64,000 bases of DNA. It comes from Saccharomonospora xinjiangensis XJ-54 (GTDB lineage Bacteria > Actinomycetota > Actinomycetes > Mycobacteriales > Pseudonocardiaceae). Position 1 is the stretch's first letter, and each line of letters opens with the position of its first letter. The DNA lies in contig NZ_JH636049.1 in assembly GCF_000258175.1 (NCBI RefSeq), forward strand, positions 4,688,135 through 4,752,134, written 5' to 3'. A model generated the notes under the pieces. That model had not been told where the DNA came from, did no database searches, and saw only the letters and a program-made list of their open reading frames with translations. Below, piece by piece: positions 1 to 8,405 of this stretch. A program made the position numbers and the translations under genes.

Positions 1-1220
1 ACGTGCGTGTACGCCCAGGCGACCTCCGTGCCCTCCGGTGATCGCGTCGGGTCGCTGGTGGTCATCTGGCCCAGCACGAGCATGGGCTCGGCAGGCACGC
101 GCCCCGAGGTGAGTTCGGCGCTGTAGCGGGCGAGTCCGTCGAGGTCGTTGTCGAGGTGCACCGTTCCGGCCCCGCTCGCGTCCGGATTGCTCCACGGGAT
201 CGGCCCCGACAGCGCCCAGTCCACCTTGACGGTCGCGTCGTCCCACTGAAACCGGTCCACATCGGACAGAAGTCGGGCCGGAAGGTGTTCCTCACCGACG
301 AGATCGCGATACAGCGACGGCGCAGGCACATCGGCGAGCACCGCCCTTCGCGCCCTCACGAGGGTGCCGTGCGCGTCCCGCACGCCGAGCGCGCGCCCGC
401 CGGCCACGAGGACGCGGGTGACAGGGCGCGAGCACGCGATCCGGCCCCCTCGCGTGCGAAGGCGGGTGGCCAGCGCCTCGGCCAGATTTCCCGCCCCGCC
501 TTCCGGGACAGGGAAACCGACGTCCTGGCCGAGCATGCTGAGCAGCCACCCGAACACGGAGCTGCCTGCCGCGCCGGGGCCGAGGTCGCTGTGCAGCGCG
601 TTGCCCGCGAGCAGCAGCCTGGCGCCGTCGCCGTGGTAGGTCTCCGTGCCGAGAGTGCGCACCGGGGTGGACAGCATCCGCACGAACCTCAGGCCGTCGG
701 CGACGCCGAGCGTGCGCGCCAGCCGCGTCGCCGCGCGCACCGGGGGGAACGGCGTGAACAGCACGTCGAGGAACGGTTGCTTGATCCGCAGCCACTCGTC
801 GAACTGTCGTCTCCACGCGTCGCCGTCGCGGGCGTCGAAAGCGGACAGCGACGCCGAGGTGGCGTCCGGATCGCGGGAGAGAACCGCGGCCCTGTCGTCG
901 GGCAGCACGTGGGCGAGCACGGAGGGCGCGTGCCGCCACCGCAGCCCGTACTGTTCGAGGTCCAGTCCACGCATGATCGGCGAGGCTGCCGTCATCGGGT
1001 AGAACGCGCTGAACACGTCGTGCCGGAACCCGGGTTCGGTCAGCTCGGCGGTGCGGATCGCGCCCCCGACATGTGGCGTGGCCTCCAGAACGAGGACGTC
1101 CCAGCCCGCATCCGCCAGCAGATTCGCGGCCACCAGTCCGTTCTGTCCCGCGCCGACGACGACGGCGTCCACGGTGTCGTCCGCACCGCCGTTCGACACC
1201 GGTGCCTTCGTGCGTGCCAC
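1..1220 (-). CDS. FAD-dependent phytoene-desaturase-like oxidoreductase (C-terminus cut by window edge)
   Basis: About 406 residues are visible, read leftwards and running off the left edge. Residues ~20-38 form a Rossmann dinucleotide-binding site (VVGAGQNGLVAANLLADAG). A glutamate follows at the end of the second strand (LVLEA) and then HVGGAIRT, the usual start of the CrtI/phytoene dehydrogenase and amine-oxidase-like flavoprotein fold. Such proteins oxidise carotenoid, amine or other hydrophobic substrates using FAD; the substrate cannot be told here. The GTG start at 1220 has AAGG five bases upstream. It is divergent from the SDR gene that starts 91 bases away, so the two may share a control region. 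The family call is firm; the specific enzyme is unknown. Confidence 0.85.
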   Translation of the reverse strand, partial: MARTKAPVSNGGADDTVDAVVVGAGQNGLVAANLLADAGWDVLVLEATPHVGGAIRTAELTEPGFRHDVFSAFYPMTAASPIMRGLDLEQYGLRWRHAPSVLAHVLPDDRAAVLSRDPDATSASLSAFDARDGDAWRRQFDEWLRIKQPFLDVLFTPFPPVRAATRLARTLGVADGLRFVRMLSTPVRTLGTETYHGDGARLLLAGNALHSDLGPGAAGSSVFGWLLSMLGQDVGFPVPEGGAGNLAEALATRLRTRGGRIACSRPVTRVLVAGGRALGVRDAHGTLVRARRAVLADVPAPSLYRDLVGEEHLPARLLSDVDRFQWDDATVKVDWALSGPIPWSNPDASGAGTVHLDNDLDGLARYSAELTSGRVPAEPMLVLGQMTTSDPTRSPEGTEVAWAYTH

Positions 1221-1310
1221 GGCCCTTGACGTACCCACTGGGTGCGACGCTACACGCGCGGGCCTGCCGCCCGCGTTTCACCGTGGCGGTGACCGGAAAT
1301 CTCCACGGGT

Positions 1311-2402
1311 GTGACAGTCGGCCGCAGAATCGTCGTGACCGGTGCGACCGGCAACGTCGGGACGGCGTTGTTGCGGCGTCTGGCTCTCAGCGGCGACCGG
1401 GAGGTGGTCGGCATCGCCCGGCGCGTTCCCCCTCGGGGAAGCGAGCCGTACCGGCACGCCGACTGGGTGGCGTGCGATCTCGGTGGTCCCGGCGGGTCAC
1501 GGCGGCTGGCCGAAATCGTCGAGGGCGCCGACGCGGTGGTGCATCTCGCGTGGGCGATCCATCCCCGCCGGGACGATCCGCCGATGTGGCGCACCAACGT
1601 CGCAGGCACCCGCCGCCTGCTGCGCGCGATCACCACGACCGGGGTCCGCAGGCTCGTGGTCGGCTCGTCCGTGGCCGCCTACTCCCCCGCGCCGCGCTGG
1701 TCCAGGGTGAGTGAGGGCTGGGAGCGGGGCGGTATCGACGGCAGTGCCTACAGCCGGGGCAAGGTGTGGCTGGAACACCATCTCGACGAGTTCACCCGGC
1801 AGCATCCCGGCATCGCCGTGACCCGGCTCCGGCCGTGCGCGATCCTGCAACGCGACGCGGCGGGCGAGTTCGCGGCCTGGCTGTTCGGCAGACCGGTCCC
1901 TGGCCGCTGGGTCGGCGCGCGATGGCTTCCCCTGCCGTTGTGGCCGCACCTGCGCGCGCAGGTCGTTCACGCCGACGACGTCGCCGCGGCGACGGTGGCC
2001 GCCCTCGACAGGGGCGTGGAGGGCGCGTTCAACCTCGCGGCCGAACCCGTGCTGAGCGCAGGGGACCTCGCCTCCGCCCTCGGTGGTCACCGCGTTCCCG
2101 TGCCGAGGAGCGTGCTGACGGCGGCCTCGGGGCTCGCGTGGCGAGCGGGCGTTCATCCGCTGCATCCGGGGTGGCTGGAGCTGGCGGACAAGGCCGCGCT
2201 CGTCGATACGACGCGGGCGAGGACGGACCTGGGGTGGACTCCTGTGCACGGCGCGGTGGAGACGGTAACCGCGCTGGTGTCGGGTCTGCGCGACCGCGCG
2301 GGAACGGCGAGCGCGGCCCTCGCGCCCGAGCCGGCGACGCCGCTGTGGCGGCGGTGGGCACACGGGCGGTGGGGCACGCCGAGCCACCAGTCGCAGCACT
2401 GA
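1311..2402 (+). CDS. NAD-dependent epimerase/dehydratase (extended SDR)
   Basis: The 363-residue protein opens with VTGATGNVGTALLRRL (residues ~8-23), the TGxxGxxG nucleotide-binding loop of extended short-chain dehydrogenases. A serine-containing strand (VVGSSVAAYS) and a YxxxK active-site pair (YSRGK, ~residues 144-148) follow. Members act on NDP-sugars or related carbonyl compounds in the cytosol. The substrate-binding C-terminal half gives no clear clue to specificity. The GTG start is chosen because the Rossmann strand begins only seven residues later. It is divergent from the flavoprotein and converges with the SRPBCC gene, whose stop lies 20 bases beyond. Confidence 0.85.
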   Translation: MTVGRRIVVTGATGNVGTALLRRLALSGDREVVGIARRVPPRGSEPYRHADWVACDLGGPGGSRRLAEIVEGADAVVHLAWAIHPRRDDPPMWRTNVAGTRRLLRAITTTGVRRLVVGSSVAAYSPAPRWSRVSEGWERGGIDGSAYSRGKVWLEHHLDEFTRQHPGIAVTRLRPCAILQRDAAGEFAAWLFGRPVPGRWVGARWLPLPLWPHLRAQVVHADDVAAATVAALDRGVEGAFNLAAEPVLSAGDLASALGGHRVPVPRSVLTAASGLAWRAGVHPLHPGWLELADKAALVDTTRARTDLGWTPVHGAVETVTALVSGLRDRAGTASAALAPEPATPLWRRWAHGRWGTPSHQSQH

Positions 2403-2421
2403 CAAGGGGGCGGTTGTCCGG

Positions 2422-2883
2422 TCACGCTCCTTGCCGGGGGCCGCGGTTCACGACGATGTCCGCCAGCCTCGCGAGCGCCTCCGCGTTGCGTGGCTTGAGG
2501 ACGAGCGCTTGAACGGACGTGGGGAGGTGGCTCGCGGGGCCGCTGACCGCTTCCTCCGCCATCGTCACCCTCGTGCCGTGCTCGCCCTCGGAGGTCAGCG
2601 TGATGCGGACTCGGGCGCGGCCGAGCACCCACAGCCGCGCGGCGAGCTCGATCATCCGGCCTGGCGCGACGGCCGTCACCGTGGACACGTCGGGTACCTG
2701 TAGCGGCCACAGCCCCGCCTTGTGGTGGATGCGGCTGCCTTCGGCAGGCCAGGACGCGTCCACGTTGCGGATGTGCGCGTTGCCGACCACCCACCCCGCA
2801 TAGGACCACCCGTCGGCGAGGACCGCGTACACGCGCTCCGGCCGAGCCGGCATCACCCGGCTGACCTCGATCATCCCGTTCAC
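2422..2883 (-). CDS. SRPBCC (START-like) family protein
   Basis: A 153-residue single-domain protein. The N-terminus (IEVSRVMPARPERVYAVLAD) is the first strand and helix of the Bet v1/START-like fold. GWSYAGWVVGNAHIRNVD and a C-terminal helix follow. The fold binds hydrophobic ligands and includes polyketide cyclases and lipid-binding proteins, but no catalytic signature is evident. Two in-frame methionines lie four codons apart, so the start may be 2883 or 2874. It stands alone: convergent with the SDR on one side and divergent from the transporter on the other. Function is unassigned. Confidence 0.8.
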   Translation of the reverse strand: MNGMIEVSRVMPARPERVYAVLADGWSYAGWVVGNAHIRNVDASWPAEGSRIHHKAGLWPLQVPDVSTVTAVAPGRMIELAARLWVLGRARVRITLTSEGEHGTRVTMAEEAVSGPASHLPTSVQALVLKPRNAEALARLADIVVNRGPRQGA

Positions 2884-3107
2884 CTCCCCGTGCGCAGTAC
2901 CCGCACGGAGGCATGTTGACTCCTGCCGTCCCCCTCGCGTCCTGCGACGGCACCGAATCCGGTCTGGACCACTCCTCCGGGCGTCCGCACCCGGCCTTGC
3001 GGTCCCCGGCGGTGACGATGGCCGGGAGTGATCCGCGCTGCACCCGGTTCACCATCGTGGCCCCTGGCCGTAGAGTGTGGCTCCCAATCCGGCGCCGAAG
3101 GGAGATC

Positions 3108-4076
3108 ATGAGCAACCGACGTGGTGCGCTCGCGGCACTCGCCGATGTCGTCGGCCGCTGGTTCGCGGTCCTCGTGGTGCTCGGCGGAGTGGCTGGTCTG
3201 GCGCTGCCCGAACAGACGGCGCAGCTCGCCGGCCTCGTGCCGCTGCTGCTTGGCGTGATCATGTTCGGGATGGGCCTGACTCTGCGGGTCCGTGATTTCG
3301 CGTTGGTGCTGCGCCGCCCGTGGGCCGTCCTGCTCGGGTTGTGCGCGCAGTTCGTCGTGATGCCGTTGTCGGCGCTGGCCGTGAGCTGGCTGTTCGGCCT
3401 CACGGGCCTGCTGCTGGCCGGGATGGTGCTGGTCGGCGCCGCACCAGGAGGCACGGCGTCGAACGTCATCGTCTACCTCGCCCGCGGCGATGTCGCCCTC
3501 TCGGTGACGTTGACGTCCGTCGCCACGCTGCTGGCGCCGGTGCTGACGCCGTTGTGGGTGCTGTGGCTGGCCGGGTCGGACCTGCCGGTGGGCTTCGCCG
3601 ATCTCTTCGGCTCGATCGTGCAGATCGTGCTCGTTCCCGTGCTGGGAGGCGTACTCGTGCGAGCGGTCGCGGGCCGCCTCGTCGAGCGGCTGATGCCGTA
3701 CCTGCCTCTGGTGTCGGTCACCGGCATCGTCGTCGTGGTCGCCGGGGTGGTGGGAGCCAATGCCGATGTGGTGTCCACCAGTGGGTTGCTGCTCGCCTGT
3801 GCGGTCGTCGTCCACAACGGGCTGGGGTTGGGTCTCGGCTACCTCGCGGCGAGGGTCGCGCGGCTCGACGAGAGCGCCTGCCGCGCGGTGAGCGTGGAGG
3901 TCGGCATGCAGAACTCCGGACTGGCCGCGAGCCTCGCCACCGCTCATTTCGCGCCGCTCGCCGCGCTCCCGGCAGCGCTGTTCTCGGTCTGGCACAACGT
4001 GTCCGGCTCGGCGCTCGCCACCTACTGGGCGAGGCGTCCCGCGCGGGACCGGCGGCAGCCGTCCCCCTCCTCCTGA
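3108..4076 (+). CDS. Bile acid:sodium symporter (BASS) family transporter
   Basis: A 322-residue integral membrane protein with about nine or ten hydrophobic helices. It has the BASS-family pattern GVIMFGMGLTLRVRDF near residue 45, APGGTASNVIVYLARGD near residue 115 and EVGMQNSGLAASLA near residue 265; the last two mark the paired half-helices that bind sodium and substrate. Members import bile acids, pyruvate, pantoate or similar organic anions with sodium. The ATG at 3108 follows GAAGGGAG by six bases. An open frame extends further upstream but has no ribosome site. The exact substrate is unknown. Confidence 0.88.
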   Translation: MSNRRGALAALADVVGRWFAVLVVLGGVAGLALPEQTAQLAGLVPLLLGVIMFGMGLTLRVRDFALVLRRPWAVLLGLCAQFVVMPLSALAVSWLFGLTGLLLAGMVLVGAAPGGTASNVIVYLARGDVALSVTLTSVATLLAPVLTPLWVLWLAGSDLPVGFADLFGSIVQIVLVPVLGGVLVRAVAGRLVERLMPYLPLVSVTGIVVVVAGVVGANADVVSTSGLLLACAVVVHNGLGLGLGYLAARVARLDESACRAVSVEVGMQNSGLAASLATAHFAPLAALPAALFSVWHNVSGSALATYWARRPARDRRQPSPSS

Positions 4077-4096
4077 GGCGGCGGGCTCACGGCTCT

Positions 4097-4450
4097 TCAG
4101 TCGTCGTCGAAGTCGAAGGGGAAGAACTCGAACCGCAGGATCTCGTGCCGCGTGATCGCTCTCAGCACCCCCGCGGCATCACGCCTCCGCAGTTGATCCA
4201 GCGCGCGGGCGAGCTCCTCCGCCGCACGTGCCGGGTAGCCGTCGGTTTGCGCCAGGGTGCGATGCAACTGGGAGATCTCCCACCCTTCTCCCGAGCCACT
4301 GCCCGCCGGTACCGCGAGCGTGATGTCGAGCAGCCAGCGTGACGGCTTACCCGTCAGCGCCGGTGTCTGGTGTGCCTCGATGCCCGCGATGTGATCGGCC
4401 CTCACCAGCCCGTCGGTGAGTGTGGCGATCCAGATGTTCTCCAGCCCCAT
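4097..4450 (-). CDS. Hypothetical protein
   Basis: A 117-residue cytosolic protein with no family I recognise. The N-terminal half predicts beta strands (NIWIATLTDGLVRADHIAGI). A helical stretch follows (RAAEELARALDQLRRRD), and the tail is acidic and aromatic (EILRFEFFPFDFDDD). Third codon positions are GC-rich as in the neighbours, which supports coding. A 16-bp dyad lies 74 bases upstream of the start and is shared with one other locus in the window. Confidence 0.55.
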   Translation of the reverse strand: MGLENIWIATLTDGLVRADHIAGIEAHQTPALTGKPSRWLLDITLAVPAGSGSGEGWEISQLHRTLAQTDGYPARAAEELARALDQLRRRDAAGVLRAITRHEILRFEFFPFDFDDD

Positions 4451-4523
4451 GCCCTGGTGCGTACCCGGAGTGCGAGCGACGTATGCGTGCCGTGAACAAC
4501 AGAGAACAACACTAAGCCAAGCC

Positions 4524-4539
4524 GTATAGGACGTTATAC
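4524..4539. promoter_or_regulatory. 16-bp dyad GTATAGGACGTTATAC, copy 1
   Basis: GTATA and TATAC arms flank a six-base centre (GGACGT). The identical 16-mer, again preceded by CC, recurs at 17333-17348. This copy lies between the divergent hypothetical gene (start 4450) and the DUF2231/glucosidase/GT4 cassette (start ~4674). The arm-spacer-arm form suits a dimeric helix-turn-helix regulator, but the regulator is not known. Confidence 0.45.
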
Positions 4540-4673
4540 ATGCTTAATCCGATCCGGTGGTTGGCTTTCCGTCACCGCCACCGCCAACGGCATCACTGGA
4601 GTGGCCCAGCCTGGAATGGAAGCTCATCACACCCCGGCCCGATTGGGCGCCCCGGAAACGGGTACCAGCCGGG

Positions 4674-5204
4674 ATGATGCTTCCTCGACTGCTCCGTGCC
4701 TCCGAATCCGTGCACCGCATCGACGGTGTCGCCGAGACCATCGCCCAGCGTGCGCGCCGCCTGCTGCGGAACAACACCGCCGACCGGCTACTGCGAGGCT
4801 CCTGGATCGGCCATCCTGCCCACCCGCTCGTGGTCACCGTGCCCATCGGCGCATGGGTCTGCTCCGCGGCCTTCGACGCGCTCGGCGACCGCGAAACCGC
4901 ACGAAAACTCATCGCCATCGGCTCGCTCACCGCACCGGCCGCCGCCGTCACCGGACTGGCGGAGTTCGCCCGCCTGTCCACCGTGCAACGCCGCGTCGGC
5001 GCGCTGCATTTGGCGGCCAACGTGGTGGCACAAACGTGTTACCTTACTTCGCACCGCTGCCGGAGGAGAGGCTCTCACGGAACCGGAACACTGTGGAGCC
5101 TGCTCGGCCTGGCCGCGGTCGCGGCGGGCGGCGCGCTCGGCGGCCATCTCTCCTACGCCCTCGGCGCCGGCGTGTACGAGTGGCAGGAAGGCCCCGAGCA
5201 CTGA
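4674..5204 (+). CDS. DUF2231-type membrane protein
   Basis: About 176 residues. The central motif (GSWIGHPAHPLVVTVPIGAW, ~residues 45-64) is the DUF2231 signature, with HPxHP at the head of a transmembrane helix. Three further hydrophobic helices follow (SLTAPAAAVTGLAEF, ALHLAANVVAQ and LLGLAAVAAGGALGGHLSYALG). The family is a small multi-helix inner-membrane protein of uncertain role, sometimes linked to heme or redox functions. The ATG at 4674 begins the amphipathic segment; open frame continues upstream to ~4557. It lies 45 bases before the glucosidase gene in the same direction, so the two are probably co-transcribed. Confidence 0.72.
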   Translation: MMLPRLLRASESVHRIDGVAETIAQRARRLLRNNTADRLLRGSWIGHPAHPLVVTVPIGAWVCSAAFDALGDRETARKLIAIGSLTAPAAAVTGLAEFARLSTVQRRVGALHLAANVVAQTCYLTSHRCRRRGSHGTGTLWSLLGLAAVAAGGALGGHLSYALGAGVYEWQEGPEH

Positions 5205-5249
5205 CCCCGCGGTCGTGATCTCGAACGACCACGCCGAGGAGGTCCTGGC

Positions 5250-7322
5250 ATGACCGTCACCCTCGTCCACGGAACGTCGTTCTGCGTGTGCGACGACGAC
5301 GGCGACTTCAGCGGTTCGCGCGCCGAAGGCGCCTTCTACCAGGACACTCGCATCCTCTCCGGCTGGCAGTTGCGGATCGACGGCAGGCCCGTCGAACCGA
5401 TCACCGTGCAGACGCCGGAACCGTTCCATGCGAGGTTCGTCGGCCGCGCGCACTCCGGCGAGGGCGAGGGCGAGAGTTCCCTTCTCGTGCGCAGAGAACG
5501 CTACATCGGCGGAGGCATGCGCGAGGACCTCATCCTCCGCAACTACGGCCGCACCAAGGTCACCTGCACAGTCAGCCTGCGGGTGACCGCCGACTTCGCC
5601 GACGTGTTCGAGGTCAAAGCAGGCCGCATCCAGGAGAAGGGCCACCACGCGGTGGAGGTCACCGGCACTGGCCTGCACCTGACCCGCTATCTCGACTCCA
5701 CCAGCAGGGGCGTGCGCATCACGGGACAGACCCTCGACGACACCGTCGCCGAGTACTCGCGCGACCGCGTGAGCTTCCGCGTCGTCGTCGCGGGAGGCGA
5801 GGAGTGGTACGCCTCCGTGGGAGCCCTTCCCGTCATCGACGGCACCCCGATCATCCCGCTGTTTCCCCGTGAACATCCCGTCGAACATTCGCGGCCTGCC
5901 GTGCTCGCCCGCCGCTGGCGCGAGGAAAGCCCCGTGCTGCGCTACTCCGACAACCGATCACTCGCGCACACCCTGCAACGCAGCAGGGAAGACCTCGGCG
6001 CACTGCGCATGTTCGACCCCGACCGGCCCGACGACGTCGCCATCGCAGCCGGAGCGCCGTGGTTCATGGCGCTCTTCGGCAGAGACTCGCTGCTCGCCTC
6101 CCTCATGTCGCTGGCGATCGACCCCACACTCGCGCTCGGCACCGTGCAGACCCTCGCGCACCACCAGGGCACCAAGGTGGACCCGGACAGCGAGGAGGAG
6201 CCGGGCCGCATCCTGCACGAGGTGCGTTTCGGTGCGGACGTCTCACTCGCCCTCGGCGGCAGCCACATCTACTTCGGCACCGTGGACGCCACACCGCTGT
6301 TTGTGATGCTGCTCGGCGAACTCAGCCGCTGGGGCATCGGAAGGGACCACGTCGAGGCACTGCTCGGGCACGCCGACCGCGCGCTCGACTGGATCGACCG
6401 CTACGGCGACCGCGACGGCGACGGCTTCGTCGAGTACCACCGCGCCACCGAACGCGGTCTGATCAACCAGGGCTGGAAGGACTCCTGGGACGGCGTGAAC
6501 TTCGCCGACGGCACCATCGCCCGCTCCCCGATCGCGCTGTGCGAGGTGCAGGGTTACGTCTACGCGGCGTTCGTGGCAAGGGCTGAGCTGGCCGAGAACT
6601 TCGGCGACCGCGAAGGAAGCCGGTACTGGCGCGACCGCGCAGGCGCGCTGAGAAAACGATTCAACGAACGATTCTGGCTCGCAGAACTCGGTCGTTACGC
6701 GCTCGGTCTCGACGGCGACAAACGCCCCATCGACTCCGTAGCGTCGAATATCGGTCACTGTCTGTGGACGGGAATTGTGGACGAGTCCCGCGCCGAGTCG
6801 GTCGCGAATTCACTTCTATCCACCCCGATGTTCAGCGGATGGGGAATTCGCACGCTCTCCTCCGAGATGGGTGCCTACAACCCGATGAGCTACCACAACG
6901 GTTCCGTGTGGCCGCACGACAACGCGCTCATCGCCGCGGGACTCATGCGTTACGGCTTCGTCGAGCACGCCCAGCGGGTCGCCGTCGCCGTCTTCGACGC
7001 GGCGCGGGCGTTCGACGGAAGACTTCCCGAACTGATGTGCGGCTTCGACAGGTCCGAGTACGACACCCCCGTGCCCTACCCCACGTCGTGCTCACCGCAG
7101 GCGTGGGCATCGGCCGCTCCGGTGCACCTCCTGCGCACCCTGCTGCGGTTCCAGCCCTCACTTCCCCACCGCAGGCTCCGGGTTTCCCCCGCACTTCCGG
7201 AATCATTCGGAGCGTTACTGATCGATGACGTTCCGCTCGGAGGAAGCCGCATTTCCATCGAAGCGCGGGGAACCGAAGTCAGAGTCGGACATCTGCCTTC
7301 GGGGATCGAATTGGTTCATTAG
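5250..7322 (+). CDS. Amylo-alpha-1,6-glucosidase / glycogen-debranching-type glycosidase
   Basis: A 690-residue cytosolic enzyme. Residues ~1-220 form the bacterial GDE N-terminal beta-sandwich (GTSFCVCDDDGDFSG, then GAFYQDTRILSGWQL). Residues ~260-640 are an (alpha/alpha)6 barrel with GAPWFMALFGRDSLLAS, QGWKDSWDGV and SYHNGSVWPHDNALIA, patterns of the amylo-alpha-1,6-glucosidase/GH15-like clan. Family members trim alpha-glucan or glucosylated compounds; the substrate here is inferred. The start ATG follows AGGAGG by seven bases. It sits in a rightward cassette with DUF2231 and a GT4 glycosyltransferase, suggesting a shared alpha-glucan or osmolyte pathway. Confidence 0.88.
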   Translation: MTVTLVHGTSFCVCDDDGDFSGSRAEGAFYQDTRILSGWQLRIDGRPVEPITVQTPEPFHARFVGRAHSGEGEGESSLLVRRERYIGGGMREDLILRNYGRTKVTCTVSLRVTADFADVFEVKAGRIQEKGHHAVEVTGTGLHLTRYLDSTSRGVRITGQTLDDTVAEYSRDRVSFRVVVAGGEEWYASVGALPVIDGTPIIPLFPREHPVEHSRPAVLARRWREESPVLRYSDNRSLAHTLQRSREDLGALRMFDPDRPDDVAIAAGAPWFMALFGRDSLLASLMSLAIDPTLALGTVQTLAHHQGTKVDPDSEEEPGRILHEVRFGADVSLALGGSHIYFGTVDATPLFVMLLGELSRWGIGRDHVEALLGHADRALDWIDRYGDRDGDGFVEYHRATERGLINQGWKDSWDGVNFADGTIARSPIALCEVQGYVYAAFVARAELAENFGDREGSRYWRDRAGALRKRFNERFWLAELGRYALGLDGDKRPIDSVASNIGHCLWTGIVDESRAESVANSLLSTPMFSGWGIRTLSSEMGAYNPMSYHNGSVWPHDNALIAAGLMRYGFVEHAQRVAVAVFDAARAFDGRLPELMCGFDRSEYDTPVPYPTSCSPQAWASAAPVHLLRTLLRFQPSLPHRRLRVSPALPESFGALLIDDVPLGGSRISIEARGTEVRVGHLPSGIELVH

Positions 7323-7382
7323 GTCGAAGGACATCCGAGACCGAACCGTTTACCCCATCGCCCCACGGGAATTGGGGCCAAC

Positions 7383-8405
7383 ATGAGTCAACCGAGAATC
7401 GCCATGATCGCTCCCCCGTGGTTCGAACTTCCGCCCACCGCCTACGGTGGCATCGAGGCCATGGCCAGCGATCTCATCGAACAACTCACCCTCCGAGGAC
7501 TCGACATCACACTCGTCGGCGTCGGCCGCAACGGAACTCCGGCCGACTTCGTGCCCACGTACGACACGCCGAACGAGAACCGGCTCGGCCAGGTGCTGCC
7601 CGAGGTGACCCACGCCGCGGCTCTCACCGAGATCATCGAGAAGATCGACCCGGACGTCGTCCACGACCACAGCCTCGCAGGCCCGCTCATGGCGCGCGGC
7701 AGGACCGTGCCGACCGTCCTCACCGCGCACGGACCCGTGAACGGGGAGATGGGCCAGTACTACCGAGGTCTCGGCGACAGCGTGCAACTCGTCGCCGTGT
7801 CCGACGCGCAGCGGCGGCTCTCCCCCGACCTCAACTGGGTCGGCACCGTCCACAATGCTGTGCGCGTCGAACGGTTCCCGTTCAGTGAGGACAAGGACGA
7901 CTACGCGCTCTTCCTCGGCAGAGCCTGCCGCGAGAAGGGAATCCCGCAGGCCATCGCCGCGGCGAGGAGGGCGGGAATCCACCTCAAGATCGCCGCGAAA
8001 TGCCGTGAACCCGAGGAGAAGGCGTACTTCGACCGCGAGATCGTGCCACTGCTCGGCGACGGCGTCGAATGGCTCGGCGAAGCCGACCGCGCCCGCAAGG
8101 TGGAACTGCTCCGCTCCGCCCGCTGCCTCGTCTTCCCCGTCTGCTGGGAGGAACCCTTCGGCATCGTCATGGTCGAGGCCATGGCCTGCGGCACGCCGGT
8201 CGTCGGATTCCGCAGAGGCTCGGTTCCCGAGGTCGTCACCCACGGCCGCACCGGCTACGTGTGCGACGACGTCGAGAGCCTGGCGACCGCCATCGGGCGA
8301 GTCGGCGAACTCTCACCTCACGACTGCCGCAGAGAGGCCGAACTCCGCTTCGACGTTGACATGATGGCCGACCGCTACGCCCGGATCTACCGGTCCGTGC
8401 TCTGA
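7383..8405 (+). CDS. Glycosyltransferase family 4
   Basis: A 340-residue GT-B enzyme. The N-terminal acceptor domain begins IAMIAPPWFELPPTAYGGIE, with the glycine-rich loop at residues ~18-22. The donor domain carries EEPFGIVMVEAMACGTPVV (~residues 256-274), the EX7E motif that binds the sugar nucleotide in retaining GT4 enzymes. It lies 60 bases after the glucosidase and points the same way. Its last 19 bases overlap the 3' end of the convergent DUF6351 gene. Donor and acceptor are unknown. Confidence 0.88.
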   Translation: MSQPRIAMIAPPWFELPPTAYGGIEAMASDLIEQLTLRGLDITLVGVGRNGTPADFVPTYDTPNENRLGQVLPEVTHAAALTEIIEKIDPDVVHDHSLAGPLMARGRTVPTVLTAHGPVNGEMGQYYRGLGDSVQLVAVSDAQRRLSPDLNWVGTVHNAVRVERFPFSEDKDDYALFLGRACREKGIPQAIAAARRAGIHLKIAAKCREPEEKAYFDREIVPLLGDGVEWLGEADRARKVELLRSARCLVFPVCWEEPFGIVMVEAMACGTPVVGFRRGSVPEVVTHGRTGYVCDDVESLATAIGRVGELSPHDCRREAELRFDVDMMADRYARIYRSVL

